Made by a program: the position numbers and the translations under genes. Source: an uncultured Flavobacteriaceae bacterium (GTDB lineage Bacteria; Bacteroidota; Bacteroidia; Flavobacteriales; Flavobacteriaceae). Taken from it: DNA of 32,456 bases. The stretch is taken from contig CAMZMA010000250.1 in assembly GCA_947311815.1 (NCBI GenBank), positions 1 to 32,456 of the forward strand, given 5' to 3'. Of this stretch, positions 1-7,660 are shown piece after piece (positions within the stretch are counted from its first letter, which is position 1; each line of letters opens with the position of its first letter). The notes under the pieces are model-generated. The model made no database searches. It had not been told where the DNA came from and was given only the letters and a program-made list of their open reading frames with translations.

Positions 1-14
1 ACCTATGCAGTTAT

Positions 15-626
15 CTACTGACCTCTATAATTTTTATAATAGCCCAACCCAAAAGTAACGCCAATACCAATATAAGATTGTTTTGAAAGGTTTCCGAATA
101 ATTTTACCCCAAGACTGCTTCCAAAACCTGTAGGTTTCGTAATAGGAATAAGACCAAACAACATAATACTTCTTTTTTCTGATTTAAACCATTTTATATT
201 TATTTCAAACGGAAACCCCATATAAAAATCTGTAAACACAGGATATATTTTAGGAATGTTGGTAGATTTTGTATAAGATACTCCTCCTGAAAAGGAATAA
301 GAAAAATCATTTTCCACAAATCTTCTACCATATAAAAATGCATACTCTTTTGCTTTAATTTTTATTAAAGGTGTGTAATATGCTGGAACAATAGGAAATA
401 GTGAAGTAATAAATAATTTACTCTTTCTTAATCTTGAAAATCGATAAGAAAAAAGCGATTTTTCATGTTGATAATGAAGTGAAACAATACCACTTCCTGT
501 ATTTTTAAATCCTAATCCTGCTGTTATTTCTCCAAAAATAATTGAATTCGGTTTTACAGCCTCTTTTTTTTGTGCATAAAAGCTCATTTGAATAAAAAAC
601 AAGAGCAATACTAAATACTTTTTCAT
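15..626 (-). CDS. Secreted hypothetical protein, paralogue of the next gene
   Basis: A 203-residue protein of unknown function. Residues 1-18 form a signal peptide (Lys-Lys, hydrophobic core, cleavage near FYAQ). The mature part alternates aromatic and polar residues in short strands and ends in a glycine-rich YIGIGVTFGLGYYKNY segment, which suggests an outer-membrane or periplasmic beta protein; that is inference. It is clearly homologous to the gene at 630-1235: both share KEAVK near the N-terminus, a FSYSFSGG block, FPFE.N.KWF, and the KLFGN.SKQSYIGIG C-terminus. It follows that paralogue by only 3 bases, so the two are probably co-transcribed. The gene is complete, with its TAG stop at 15-17. 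No catalytic motif is visible. Confidence 0.75.
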   Translation of the reverse strand: MKKYLVLLLFFIQMSFYAQKKEAVKPNSIIFGEITAGLGFKNTGSGIVSLHYQHEKSLFSYRFSRLRKSKLFITSLFPIVPAYYTPLIKIKAKEYAFLYGRRFVENDFSYSFSGGVSYTKSTNIPKIYPVFTDFYMGFPFEINIKWFKSEKRSIMLFGLIPITKPTGFGSSLGVKLFGNLSKQSYIGIGVTFGLGYYKNYRGQ

Positions 627-629
627 TTT

Positions 630-1235
630 TTAATAATTTTTATAATATCCCAAACCAAAGGTTAAACCAATACCAATATAAGATTGTTTTGAAATATTTC
701 CGAATAATTTTACTCCTGTAGAAAACCCGAAAATAGTCGGTTTCCCAACAGGTATTAGACCATAAATTTTAATCCTTTCTTTTTTAGGTTTAAACCATTT
801 TACATTTACCTCAAAAGGAAAGCCCCAAAAAAAATTATCATAATTTATTGGCTGCAACAAAATTGGATTATCTATGTATTTTGTGTAAGAAATTCCGCCT
901 GAAAAAGAATATGAAAAATCATTATTTATAAACCTTTTTCCATATAAAAACGCATGTTCTTCTGATTTTTTTGGAGGAAAGAAAAGAAGAAAAGGAAAAA
1001 GTTTTTCCCATATCGAATAGGATGATTTTATATGGTACAATTCAGAATATCGATATGTAAAAAGGTTATTTTTACTTTGGTAATTAATTGTAACACTAGC
1101 ATTAAGAGTTCTAATATATGAAATACCTCCTGTTATGTCAACAAAAATAATTGGATTCGATTTTACAGCCTCTTTTTCTTGTGAAAAAAGAGTTAAGGAA
1201 ACTAGTAATAAAAAGAAGAAAAAGTGTTTTTTCAT
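630..1235 (-). CDS. Secreted hypothetical protein, paralogue of the preceding gene
   Basis: A 201-residue unknown protein with an N-terminal signal peptide (residues 1-18, cleavage near LFSQ). It aligns along its whole length with the protein at 15-626, sharing FSYSFSGG, a GFPFEVNVKWF segment, a GKPT..GFSTGVKLFGN stretch and the IGIGLTFGLGYYKNY end. The two genes are 3 bases apart and its own start lies 10 bases after the purE stop, so this is a tandem duplication tacked onto the purE transcript. Predicted beta-rich and exported; a small outer-membrane barrel is possible but unproven. Orthology to any named family was not recognised. Confidence 0.75.
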   Translation of the reverse strand: MKKHFFFFLLLVSLTLFSQEKEAVKSNPIIFVDITGGISYIRTLNASVTINYQSKNNLFTYRYSELYHIKSSYSIWEKLFPFLLFFPPKKSEEHAFLYGKRFINNDFSYSFSGGISYTKYIDNPILLQPINYDNFFWGFPFEVNVKWFKPKKERIKIYGLIPVGKPTIFGFSTGVKLFGNISKQSYIGIGLTFGLGYYKNY

Positions 1236-1245
1236 AGTGCAAATT

Positions 1246-1725
1246 TTATTTCTTCACTCTTTCAGCCGCTTTTTCTACTTTCAATTTTAAACTTTCTTTG
1301 TAAGAAATAATTTTGTCTAACACAATTGCGTCAGACGCTCCAATAATTTGTGCTGCCAAAATACCTGCGTTTTTTGCACCGTCTAAAGCAACAGTTGCCA
1401 CAGGAACACCTGCGGGCATTTGTAAGATAGACAAAATAGAATCCCAACCATCAATAGAGTTTCTGCTTTTTACAGGTACACCAATTACAGGTAACGGACT
1501 CATACTTGCCACCATTCCTGGTAAATGTGCAGCTCCTCCTGCTCCTGCTATAATTACTTGTACACCTCTTTTATGTGCATTTCTTGCGTATTCTACTAAT
1601 TTTTCTGGGGTTCTATGTGCCGATACAATATCTACTTCTATAGCAATATCAAAACTATGTAATACATCGATTGCTTCTTGCATAATTGGAAGATCTGAAT
1701 CGCTTCCCATAATAATTCCTACCAT
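1246..1725 (-). CDS. purE: N5-carboxyaminoimidazole ribonucleotide mutase PurE
   Basis: Class I PurE, 159 residues, the usual length. It converts N5-CAIR (made by PurK) to CAIR in de novo purine synthesis, in the cytoplasm as an octamer in characterised members. The family signatures are intact: GSDSD at residues 7-11, SAHRTP at 35-40, GAGGAAHLPG at 61-70 and QMPAGVPVAT at 102-111. The start MVGIIMGSDSD is the normal one. Its partner purK lies 0.8 kb away on the same strand but is separated from it by an oppositely oriented DUF4395 gene, so purE needs its own promoter. The DNA just before its start is a CAA-rich 7/8-bp tandem repeat (see 1730-1781), which would form an unstructured leader. 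Two small secreted paralogues follow within 10 bases. Confidence 0.97.
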   Translation of the reverse strand: MVGIIMGSDSDLPIMQEAIDVLHSFDIAIEVDIVSAHRTPEKLVEYARNAHKRGVQVIIAGAGGAAHLPGMVASMSPLPVIGVPVKSRNSIDGWDSILSILQMPAGVPVATVALDGAKNAGILAAQIIGASDAIVLDKIISYKESLKLKVEKAAERVKK

Positions 1726-1729
1726 TTTA

Positions 1730-1781
1730 TTGTTTTGTTGTTTTGTTGTTTTGTTGTTTGTTGTTTGTTGTTTGTTGTTTG
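1730..1781. repeat. Mixed 8-bp / 7-bp tandem repeat abutting the purE start
   Basis: Three perfect copies of TTGTTTTG (1730-1753) are followed without a break by four perfect copies of TTGTTTG (1754-1781), 52 bp in all. The array ends 4 bases before the purE start codon (1723-1725, read on the minus strand), so on the purE transcript it reads as CAAACAA and CAAAACAA units. Units of 7 and 8 are not multiples of 3, but the array lies outside the coding region, so length changes would alter leader or promoter spacing rather than reading frame. Confidence 0.95.
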
Positions 1782-1916
1782 TTTTCTAATAATACTAAAG
1801 CTCAAAATTACAATAATTAATTTTCTTTTGTAAGAACATTAAAAAAGTATCTCTTTTTTGTTATGAAAAACGTTTTTAATCGTCATATAAAAATAACTAC
1901 TTAAAAACAAAGCACG

Positions 1917-2543
1917 ATGAAACAATTTGGAGAAACTGTAAAAGGGTACAAAATACCTGTATTAAACGAAAGAGAAATTAGAGCAGGTGCAGGAATATTG
2001 TTCCTTTTTATGTTTATAGCTATCTTATTAGCTATTTTAAAATCTAGTTTTATAATGCTCCGTTTTATGATTGTGTTCTTTTTTATTGATATGTTTATTC
2101 GTGTTTTTATCAATCCGAAGTACTCGCCCATTTTAATTATCGGTAAATTTATGGTACGTAAACAAACCCCCATTTATGTAGGAGCTCCTCAAAAGAAATT
2201 TGCATGGATTCTTGGATTGATTTTATCTGGAACAATGCTTATTTTAGTAACAATAATGAATACATTTAGCCCAATATCTGGTATTATTTGTTTAACCTGT
2301 TTGATTTTTTTATTCTTTGAAACCGCATTTAATGTATGTATTGGCTGTAAATTATACGGACTTTTTAACAAAGAAAAAGCACAATATTGCCCAGGAGAAG
2401 TTTGTGAAATTAACGACAGGCAAGAAATTCAAAAAATAAACACAACGCAAATTTTAATGGTGGTTGGCTTTGTCATTTTTGTAGCAATATTTATTTATTC
2501 GCTCAAAAATTCTTTTAGTGGATTGCCTACTAGTTTGTTTTAG
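1917..2543 (+). CDS. DUF4395 family integral membrane protein
   Basis: A 208-residue DUF4395 protein. It shows four hydrophobic stretches at about residues 24-42, 46-63, 96-135 (probably two helices) and 181-196. Between the third and fourth regions lies the family's cysteine signature: NVCIGCKLYGL at 140-150 and YCPGEVCE at 157-164, four cysteines in CxxC and CxxxxC pairs. Function is unknown; paired cysteines in a membrane protein suggest metal or thiol chemistry, but that is inference. It is transcribed away from purE and ends 7 bases from the purK stop, so it sits inverted between the two purine genes. Confidence 0.85.
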   Translation: MKQFGETVKGYKIPVLNEREIRAGAGILFLFMFIAILLAILKSSFIMLRFMIVFFFIDMFIRVFINPKYSPILIIGKFMVRKQTPIYVGAPQKKFAWILGLILSGTMLILVTIMNTFSPISGIICLTCLIFLFFETAFNVCIGCKLYGLFNKEKAQYCPGEVCEINDRQEIQKINTTQILMVVGFVIFVAIFIYSLKNSFSGLPTSLF

Positions 2544-2550
2544 TAAAAAA

Positions 2551-3696
2551 TTACGCACTAATTACCCGAACCGTTTCTTTTACCTTTTGAGCTATTTCTC
2601 TTGCTTTGTTAATATTTGTATGCACAATGGTTACATGCCCCATTTTACGAAAAGGTTTGGTTATTTTTTTTCCGTAGATGTGTGGCGTAACACCATCAAT
2701 TTGAAGAATTTTATCCATGTTTTTGTAGATTACTTTCCCTGTATAATTTTCTTCACCTACCAAATTCACCATAATTCCGCCTACTTTACTTGCGGTATTT
2801 CCTAGTGGAAGATTTAAAATAGCACGCAAATGCTGTTCAAACTGATTAGTATAACTTGCTTCGATAGAATAATGCCCAGAATTATGTGTTCTTGGTGCTA
2901 CTTCGTTGACCAAAATTTCATCATCTTTTGTTTGAAACATTTCTACCGCTAACAAGCCTATAAAATCAAAAGATTGTGCTACTTTCAAGGCTATTTCTTG
3001 TGCTTTTTGAGCAACTTTTTCATCAATTCTTGCAGGACAAATTACATATTCTACTTGGTTTGCTTCTGGATGAAACTCCATTTCTACTACTGGATATGTA
3101 GCGGTTTCTCCCGATGAATTTTTAGCTACAATTACCGCCAATTCGTTTTTAAACGGTATCATTTTTTCAACAATACACTCGGTATTTGGCAAATGATTGA
3201 TGTCTTCTTTATTTTTAACCACTTTTACCCCAGTTCCGTCATATCCAAATCGGACAGCTTTCCAAACAAACGGAAATTTTAATGGAGCAGCTTTTAATTC
3301 ATCAACAGAAAAGAAATGAGAAAAAGCAGCGGTAGGAATATCATGATCCGTATAAAATTGCTTTTGTATCCCTTTATTTTGTATAATTCTGATGTTTTTT
3401 GGCGTCGGATAAATGATCAATCCTTCTGCTTCTAATTTGTCTAAAGCATCAATATTTACGTTTTCAATTTCAATAGTTAATACATCTACTTTTTTTCCGA
3501 AATTATACACATCATCAAAATCTAACAAATTTCCTTGGTAAAATTCGTTACAAATTTGAGCACAAGGCGCATCTATAGAAGCATCTAAAATAAGTGTGTA
3601 AATATCTAGTTTTTGGGTTTCGGCAAGTAGCATTCTACCCAATTGACCGCCACCGAGAACGCCCAATTTAAAATCTGATGAATAATAGTTTTTCAC
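2551..3696 (-). CDS. purK: 5-(carboxyamino)imidazole ribonucleotide synthase PurK
   Basis: ATP-grasp enzyme of 381 residues that uses ATP and bicarbonate to carboxylate AIR to N5-CAIR, the substrate of PurE. GVLGGGQLGRML at residues 12-23 is the N-terminal nucleotide-fold signature. The central ATP-grasp region includes FPFVWKAVRFGYDGTGV, VEKMIPF..ELAVIVA and NEVAPRTHNSGHYSIEA, the magnesium/ATP-binding block that ends with the usual GHYTIEA-like motif. Length and start (MKNYYSSDFKLGVLGGG) fit the family. A -7 element lies about 30 bases upstream. It is convergent with the DUF4395 gene, with 7 bases between the stops. Confidence 0.97.
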   Translation of the reverse strand: MKNYYSSDFKLGVLGGGQLGRMLLAETQKLDIYTLILDASIDAPCAQICNEFYQGNLLDFDDVYNFGKKVDVLTIEIENVNIDALDKLEAEGLIIYPTPKNIRIIQNKGIQKQFYTDHDIPTAAFSHFFSVDELKAAPLKFPFVWKAVRFGYDGTGVKVVKNKEDINHLPNTECIVEKMIPFKNELAVIVAKNSSGETATYPVVEMEFHPEANQVEYVICPARIDEKVAQKAQEIALKVAQSFDFIGLLAVEMFQTKDDEILVNEVAPRTHNSGHYSIEASYTNQFEQHLRAILNLPLGNTASKVGGIMVNLVGEENYTGKVIYKNMDKILQIDGVTPHIYGKKITKPFRKMGHVTIVHTNINKAREIAQKVKETVRVISA

Positions 3697-3725
3697 GTAA
3701 ATGTCTTAGTTGTGTGTTGTTGGCA

Positions 3726-3733
3726 CAAAAATA
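3726..3733 (-). promoter_or_regulatory. Predicted purK -7 promoter element
   Basis: On the minus strand this reads TATTTTTG, a full match to the Bacteroidota -7 consensus TAnnTTTG, about 30 bases before the purK ATG. No TTG was found 17-23 bases upstream, so only half of the promoter is supported. Confidence 0.4.
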
Positions 3734-3756
3734 AGCATCTATTTTTTAAAAACAGT

Positions 3757-4182
3757 CTAAAAATTGGTGATTCGTAAAATCGTGCCGTTTAAATTGGTTA
3801 CCAAATACTCTCTGGCAAATTCATCAATTCCGTCGGTTAAGGGTTGTCCATTTAAAATATTAAACTCGCTATCATCACACGGACACACCATTTTTATACT
3901 ATTTTGCACTACCATTTGCGAGCAAGAAGATGAAATTGGTAAATGCGGTGCAGCACGTTCAAATGCCTTAAACTGCGTGCCATTTATATTGTAAATAATC
4001 AATCCTTTTAAACCTCCAGAAGCATATGCTGTACCTCCAGGAATGTTTAAATTGATATATGCAGGCAAGTTTAAATCGATGGTTTCATTGACCGAAACAT
4101 AAGGCAACACATCGTTATTTTGCTTGTTATCAACACAATTAATCATTGTAAATGCAAACAGTAAAAAGATTATTTTTTTCAT
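3757..4182 (-). CDS. Rieske-fold lipoprotein with incomplete 2Fe-2S ligands
   Basis: A 141-residue predicted lipoprotein (signal peptide, Cys16 in the context MINC). The C-terminal half looks like a Rieske [2Fe-2S] domain: FERAAPHLP near 75-82, CSQM at 87-90, VCPCDDSEFNILNGQPL at 99-115 and a terminal strand TILRITNF. In a canonical Rieske centre the ligands come as CxH and CxxH. Here the first Cys is Ala78 (APH80) and the second His is Asp103 (CPCD), while His80 and Cys100 remain. Cys87 and Cys102 are extra. I recall similar CPCD forms in other flavobacterial proteins, so this may be a family trait rather than damage. Binding of a normal Rieske cluster is doubtful. Confidence 0.7.
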   Translation of the reverse strand: MKKIIFLLFAFTMINCVDNKQNNDVLPYVSVNETIDLNLPAYINLNIPGGTAYASGGLKGLIIYNINGTQFKAFERAAPHLPISSSCSQMVVQNSIKMVCPCDDSEFNILNGQPLTDGIDEFAREYLVTNLNGTILRITNF

Positions 4183-4232
4183 GAAATGACCGACTTGTTT
4201 CTTTAAAACGATGGCAATTTACAAATATTTTG

Positions 4233-4240
4233 TATATTTG
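4233..4240 (+). promoter_or_regulatory. Predicted greA -7 promoter element
   Basis: TATATTTG matches TAnnTTTG exactly and lies about 60 bases before the preferred greA start. No TTG sits at the expected 17-23 base distance. Confidence 0.4.
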
Positions 4241-4297
4241 CATTCAATCTCATTCTGTTTTTAAATAACAGTAATGGGATTTTTAAATTTAAAGAAG

Positions 4298-4771
4298 ATG
4301 AGCAAAGTATCGTATTATTCAGCAGAAGGTCTAAAAAAATTGAAAGACGAATTACATCAACTAGAACAAGTTGAAAGACCAAGAGTAACCCAAGAAATTG
4401 CAGATGCAAGAGACAAAGGAGATTTGAGCGAAAATGCAGAATATCATGCTGCAAAAGAAGAACAATCTCACTTAGAATTTAAGATTGCAAAACTTAAAAA
4501 TGTGGTTGCCAATGCACGTATTTTAGATGAATCTCAACTTGATACCTCTAAGGTATTGATTCATTCTATTGTAAAAATTAAAAACACAACCAACAATATG
4601 GAATTTAGCTACACCTTGGTTGCCGATTCTGAAACCGATGTTAGAAATGGAAAACTATCGGTAAATTCTCCTATCGGAAAAGGATTGTTGGGTAAAAAAG
4701 TAGGCGAAATTGCCGAAATTAACGTGCCAAATGGCATTATGAAATTCGAAATTATTGATATTTCGAGGTAA
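4298..4771 (+). CDS. greA: Transcription elongation factor GreA
   Basis: GreA (157 residues from the chosen start) rescues backtracked RNA polymerase by stimulating transcript cleavage. The N-terminal coiled coil (MSKVSYYSAEGLKKLKDEL onward) carries the catalytic-tip acidic pair in ARDKGDLSENAEYHAA, where Asp and Glu are the residues known to act in the polymerase secondary channel. The C-terminal FKBP-like domain ends SPIGKGLLGKKVGEIAEI...GIMKFEIIDISR as in flavobacterial GreA. An in-frame ATG at 4274 would add MGFLNLKK; I prefer the ATG at 4298 because family members begin MSKVSYY. A strong terminator follows at 4795. Confidence 0.96.
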   Translation: MSKVSYYSAEGLKKLKDELHQLEQVERPRVTQEIADARDKGDLSENAEYHAAKEEQSHLEFKIAKLKNVVANARILDESQLDTSKVLIHSIVKIKNTTNNMEFSYTLVADSETDVRNGKLSVNSPIGKGLLGKKVGEIAEINVPNGIMKFEIIDISR

Positions 4772-4794
4772 GAAATTTATCATTTAAAATTTTA

Positions 4795-4825
4795 AACACT
4801 TTGCAAAACGCAAAGTGTTTTTTTT
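4795..4825 (+). terminator. Intrinsic terminator of greA
   Basis: A perfect 10-bp stem, AACACTTTGC (4795-4804) with GCAAAGTGTT (4810-4819), loop AAAAC, followed by an eight-T run (4818-4825) that starts in the stem. Confidence 0.93.
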
Positions 4826-4858
4826 GTGCTATATTTAGGGTTTTAAACATTTATAATT

Positions 4859-6187
4859 ATGCTTTCTATCTGTAAAACGGCTGCTTTTATAATTATTCTT
4901 TTGCTATTTTCCTGTCAGCAAAAAGAAATTTACAAAGATGCGCTCGTTATTAAAGGCGGAACGATAATTGACATTAACAACAACGGAACAAGCACCAAAG
5001 ACCTTACAAACAAAGCGATTATTATAAAAGGCGATACTATTTTTAAGATTGTTGATGCTTCTGAAATTGCTAAAAACCAACCAAACAGTATTGATGCCAA
5101 AGGGAAATTTATCACTCCAGGTTTAACCGATGGTTTTTCGGTTATTAACAATCAAAACTACGCAAACGCTTTTTTATACATGGGTGTTACCGATGTAATT
5201 GGGGTAGAAAGCGAACGTAGAGGCGCGTTTTATCACGATTCTAACCCGTCGCCAAATATTCATATGTTACGCGAAGTAGGCGAAGAAAAAGTAACCGATA
5301 AAGAAATTATAGCAACAATTGACAAACATCATAAAAACGGTGCAGAAATTTTATTGATGATGTACAAGCTCACACCAAATCAAGTGAAATTAGCGCATGA
5401 TTATGCCAAAAAATTAGGCATGGGAACCATTGGCGAACTCGGTTTTACTTCTTACCAAGAAGGAATGAATATTGGCGTTGATGCCTTTGTACATACCACT
5501 CGATACTCATTAGATATTGCACCCGATTCGTTAGCAAACAAAGTAGCTAAACAACCTTTTAGTAACAATTTAGGCTCTCCTAAATGGCGGTATTATCAAT
5601 TATTAACGCAGTTAAAACCTACAGACAATCGTCTTTTGGCCAATGCAAAAAACTTAGGAAAATCGAATTCGTACATTCAACCTACGTTTGCATTATTATA
5701 CCTTGATATGCCGTTTAGTAAAAATCCGTGGAAAGAAAAAATTGCACAAATTATTAATGAAAAAAACATCAATCGACCTGCGGATAAAGTTACTGGAAAA
5801 CACAGTTATTATCCGCCTAAAGAACTAGCCGCTTATCAAAAAATGGCAGCAACACAATTACGTATCGAAAAAGTGAATTATAAACACGGTGCCAAATACT
5901 TATCGGGTTCTGCTACCGATGTTTGGGGTTCAATGCCAGGGATTTCTTTGCATCAAGAATTAGAAGTTTTGCACAGAATTGGTTTGACAAACAGACAAGT
6001 TTTAGCAGCTTCTACCTCTAATTTTAACGATGCCTACGGATTTAATTTTGGTGAAATTAAAACGGGTTTTAAAGCCAATATTTTGATTTTAAATAAAAAT
6101 CCGTTAACAGATTTAGAAAATTTAAAAGGTGATAAAATGGTTATTTTAAATGGCAAACAAATCGATATTCAATCTTTTTTAAACTAA
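4859..6187 (+). CDS. Lipoprotein of the amidohydrolase superfamily lacking the HxH motif
   Basis: A 442-residue lipoprotein (Cys19 in LLFSCQQ) with the layout of imidazolonepropionase-like amidohydrolases: N-terminal beta segment with LVIKGGTIIDI, a barrel, and the closing block GSATDVWGSMPGISLHQELEVL (350-371) then GEIKTGFKANILILNKNPL. At the place where active enzymes have PGLID-x-H-x-H this protein has PGLTDGFSV (87-95), so both metal-binding histidines are replaced, by Gly/Ser-type residues. Asp354 corresponds to the usual catalytic Asp. Metal-dependent hydrolysis by the normal mechanism is therefore unlikely; a binding role or a variant site is possible. It is followed after 9 bases by a secreted alpha/beta hydrolase, with which it probably forms an operon. 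Confidence 0.75.
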   Translation: MLSICKTAAFIIILLLFSCQQKEIYKDALVIKGGTIIDINNNGTSTKDLTNKAIIIKGDTIFKIVDASEIAKNQPNSIDAKGKFITPGLTDGFSVINNQNYANAFLYMGVTDVIGVESERRGAFYHDSNPSPNIHMLREVGEEKVTDKEIIATIDKHHKNGAEILLMMYKLTPNQVKLAHDYAKKLGMGTIGELGFTSYQEGMNIGVDAFVHTTRYSLDIAPDSLANKVAKQPFSNNLGSPKWRYYQLLTQLKPTDNRLLANAKNLGKSNSYIQPTFALLYLDMPFSKNPWKEKIAQIINEKNINRPADKVTGKHSYYPPKELAAYQKMAATQLRIEKVNYKHGAKYLSGSATDVWGSMPGISLHQELEVLHRIGLTNRQVLAASTSNFNDAYGFNFGEIKTGFKANILILNKNPLTDLENLKGDKMVILNGKQIDIQSFLN

Positions 6188-6196
6188 TATATCACG

Positions 6197-7156
6197 ATGA
6201 AAAAACTCATAACATTTACTTTTTTACTCGCTTTTTTAAGCACTTTTTCTCAAAACGGTAACATTGTAAAAAGAAGTAATTTTAACTGGAAAGACTATCC
6301 GAAGTTAGCAAAACGAATTGCCAAAAACGGGAAATTAAAAAAAGCTTATCAGTATTTGAATGCGGTGAAAATTGAAAAAATCACCTACCTAAGTGATGGC
6401 TTAAAAGTAGTCGGTTATTTGGCACAACCTAAAAAGAAAGGAACGTACGAATGTGTCATTTACAATCGAGGAGGCAACAAAGAATTTGGGAAACTCAATG
6501 AATACAAAGCCGTATTTATTTTAGCTCAAATTGCTAGTTGGAATTACATTGTTGCCGCAAGCCAATACCGAGGAAATGATGGCGGCGAAGGAAAAGAAGA
6601 ATTTGGCGGAAAAGATGTGAATGATATTTTGAATTTGATTCCTCTTTTTGATACTATCGAAAATGCAAATCCGAAGAAAATGGGACTCTACGGATGGTCT
6701 CGTGGCGGTATGATGACGTATTTAACCTTAACCAAAACCAATCGATTTAAAGCTGCAATTGTTGGTGGCGCTGTGAGCGATTTACGCCTTACAATGGAAA
6801 CCAGAAAAGATACGTTTGAAACTGTGTATATCGAAAATATTCCGCATTATTTAAAAAATAGAGCCGATGCTTTAAACAAACGTTCGGCAGTACATCAAGT
6901 AGAAAACATCAGTAAAACGACACCGATTTTAATGTTACATGGTACAGGAGATTGGCGTGTGGTACCTGAGCAGTCTATCAATTTATCATTGCTATTTATC
7001 AAATATAAAGTACCACATAGACTGGTATTATTTGAAGGCGGCAACCACGGATTGAGAGAGTTTACAAGCGAAGTAGATGCCATGGCAAAAAAATGGCTCG
7101 ATGATTATTTAAAAAACGACAAACCTTTACCTAATTTAACACCTCATGGCAGGTGA
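6197..7156 (+). CDS. Secreted alpha/beta hydrolase, prolyl oligopeptidase (S9)-like
   Basis: A 319-residue exported hydrolase with a signal peptide (residues 1-19, cleavage near TFSQ). The C-terminal alpha/beta-hydrolase domain has a complete triad by motif: Ser168 in GWSRGG (166-171), Asp252 in HGTGDWRV and His284 in GGNHG. RGGNKEFG near 91-98 and QYRGNDGGEG near 123-132 fit the oxyanion-side region of S9-type peptidases. There is no beta-propeller, so it is a single-domain member, substrate unknown (peptide or ester). It lies 9 bases after the amidohydrolase-like lipoprotein, suggesting both act on the same extracytoplasmic substrate; that link is inference. Confidence 0.85.
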   Translation: MKKLITFTFLLAFLSTFSQNGNIVKRSNFNWKDYPKLAKRIAKNGKLKKAYQYLNAVKIEKITYLSDGLKVVGYLAQPKKKGTYECVIYNRGGNKEFGKLNEYKAVFILAQIASWNYIVAASQYRGNDGGEGKEEFGGKDVNDILNLIPLFDTIENANPKKMGLYGWSRGGMMTYLTLTKTNRFKAAIVGGAVSDLRLTMETRKDTFETVYIENIPHYLKNRADALNKRSAVHQVENISKTTPILMLHGTGDWRVVPEQSINLSLLFIKYKVPHRLVLFEGGNHGLREFTSEVDAMAKKWLDDYLKNDKPLPNLTPHGR

Positions 7157-7184
7157 AAGTTTTAGATAAAAAAGCATTTCGATA

Positions 7185-7211
7185 CGTATTTGTTTTCAAA
7201 AAACAAATACG
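7185..7211. repeat. Inverted repeat between hydrolase and HIT genes
   Basis: CGTATTTGTTTT (7185-7196) pairs perfectly with AAAACAAATACG (7200-7211) across a 3-base loop. There is no T-run on either side, so a standard intrinsic terminator is not supported; it may still end the upstream transcript. Confidence 0.6.
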
Positions 7212-7251
7212 CTTGATATAACATTCCTTTTAAAGATTAAATTTATACAAT

Positions 7252-7641
7252 ATGAGCATATTTACAAAAATTATAAACGGCGAAATCCCGTCGTACAAAA
7301 TTGCAGAAAACGATCATTTTTTTGCGTTTTTAGACATCAATCCGAATGCAAAAGGACATACTTTAGTAGTTCCTAAAAAAGAAGAAAACAAATTATTTGA
7401 TTTATCTAAAGAGGAATATCTATCGTTGATGGATTTTTCATACAAAGTTGCCAAAGCAATTGAAAAAGCAATACCGTGTAAGCGTGTAGGCATGAGTGTT
7501 ATTGGTTTAGAAGTACCGCATGTGCATGTACATTTAATTCCGTTACAAGGAATGGAAGATATTCAGTTTCAAAAAAAAGTGAGTTTATCTAAAGAGGAGC
7601 TTATTACCATTGCTAAGAAGATTTCTGATTGTTTTGAGTAA
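7252..7641 (+). CDS. HIT family nucleotide-binding protein
   Basis: A 129-residue histidine-triad protein of the Hint/HinT-like branch, cytoplasmic, expected to hydrolyse or transfer nucleotidyl groups (for example from AMP-lysine or ADP-linked substrates). SIFTKIINGEIPSYKI at the N-terminus, FLDINPNAKGHTLVVPK at 26-42 and the triad HVHVHLIP at 90-97 are all intact. The length is normal. In flavobacterial genomes I recall greA and this HIT gene being neighbours; here two hydrolase genes lie between them. Confidence 0.93.
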   Translation: MSIFTKIINGEIPSYKIAENDHFFAFLDINPNAKGHTLVVPKKEENKLFDLSKEEYLSLMDFSYKVAKAIEKAIPCKRVGMSVIGLEVPHVHVHLIPLQGMEDIQFQKKVSLSKEELITIAKKISDCFE

Positions 7642-7660
7642 ATGTTTTCGCCTCAATTCA

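Noticed and set aside
1313..1789. 158-codon open frame on the plus strand across purE
   Set aside because: It is the antisense of a fully conserved purE gene and ends in a run of codons from the tandem repeat; no family features.
2518..2805. 95-codon plus-strand open frame overlapping the purK end
   Set aside because: Antisense to conserved purK sequence; no start signals or motifs.
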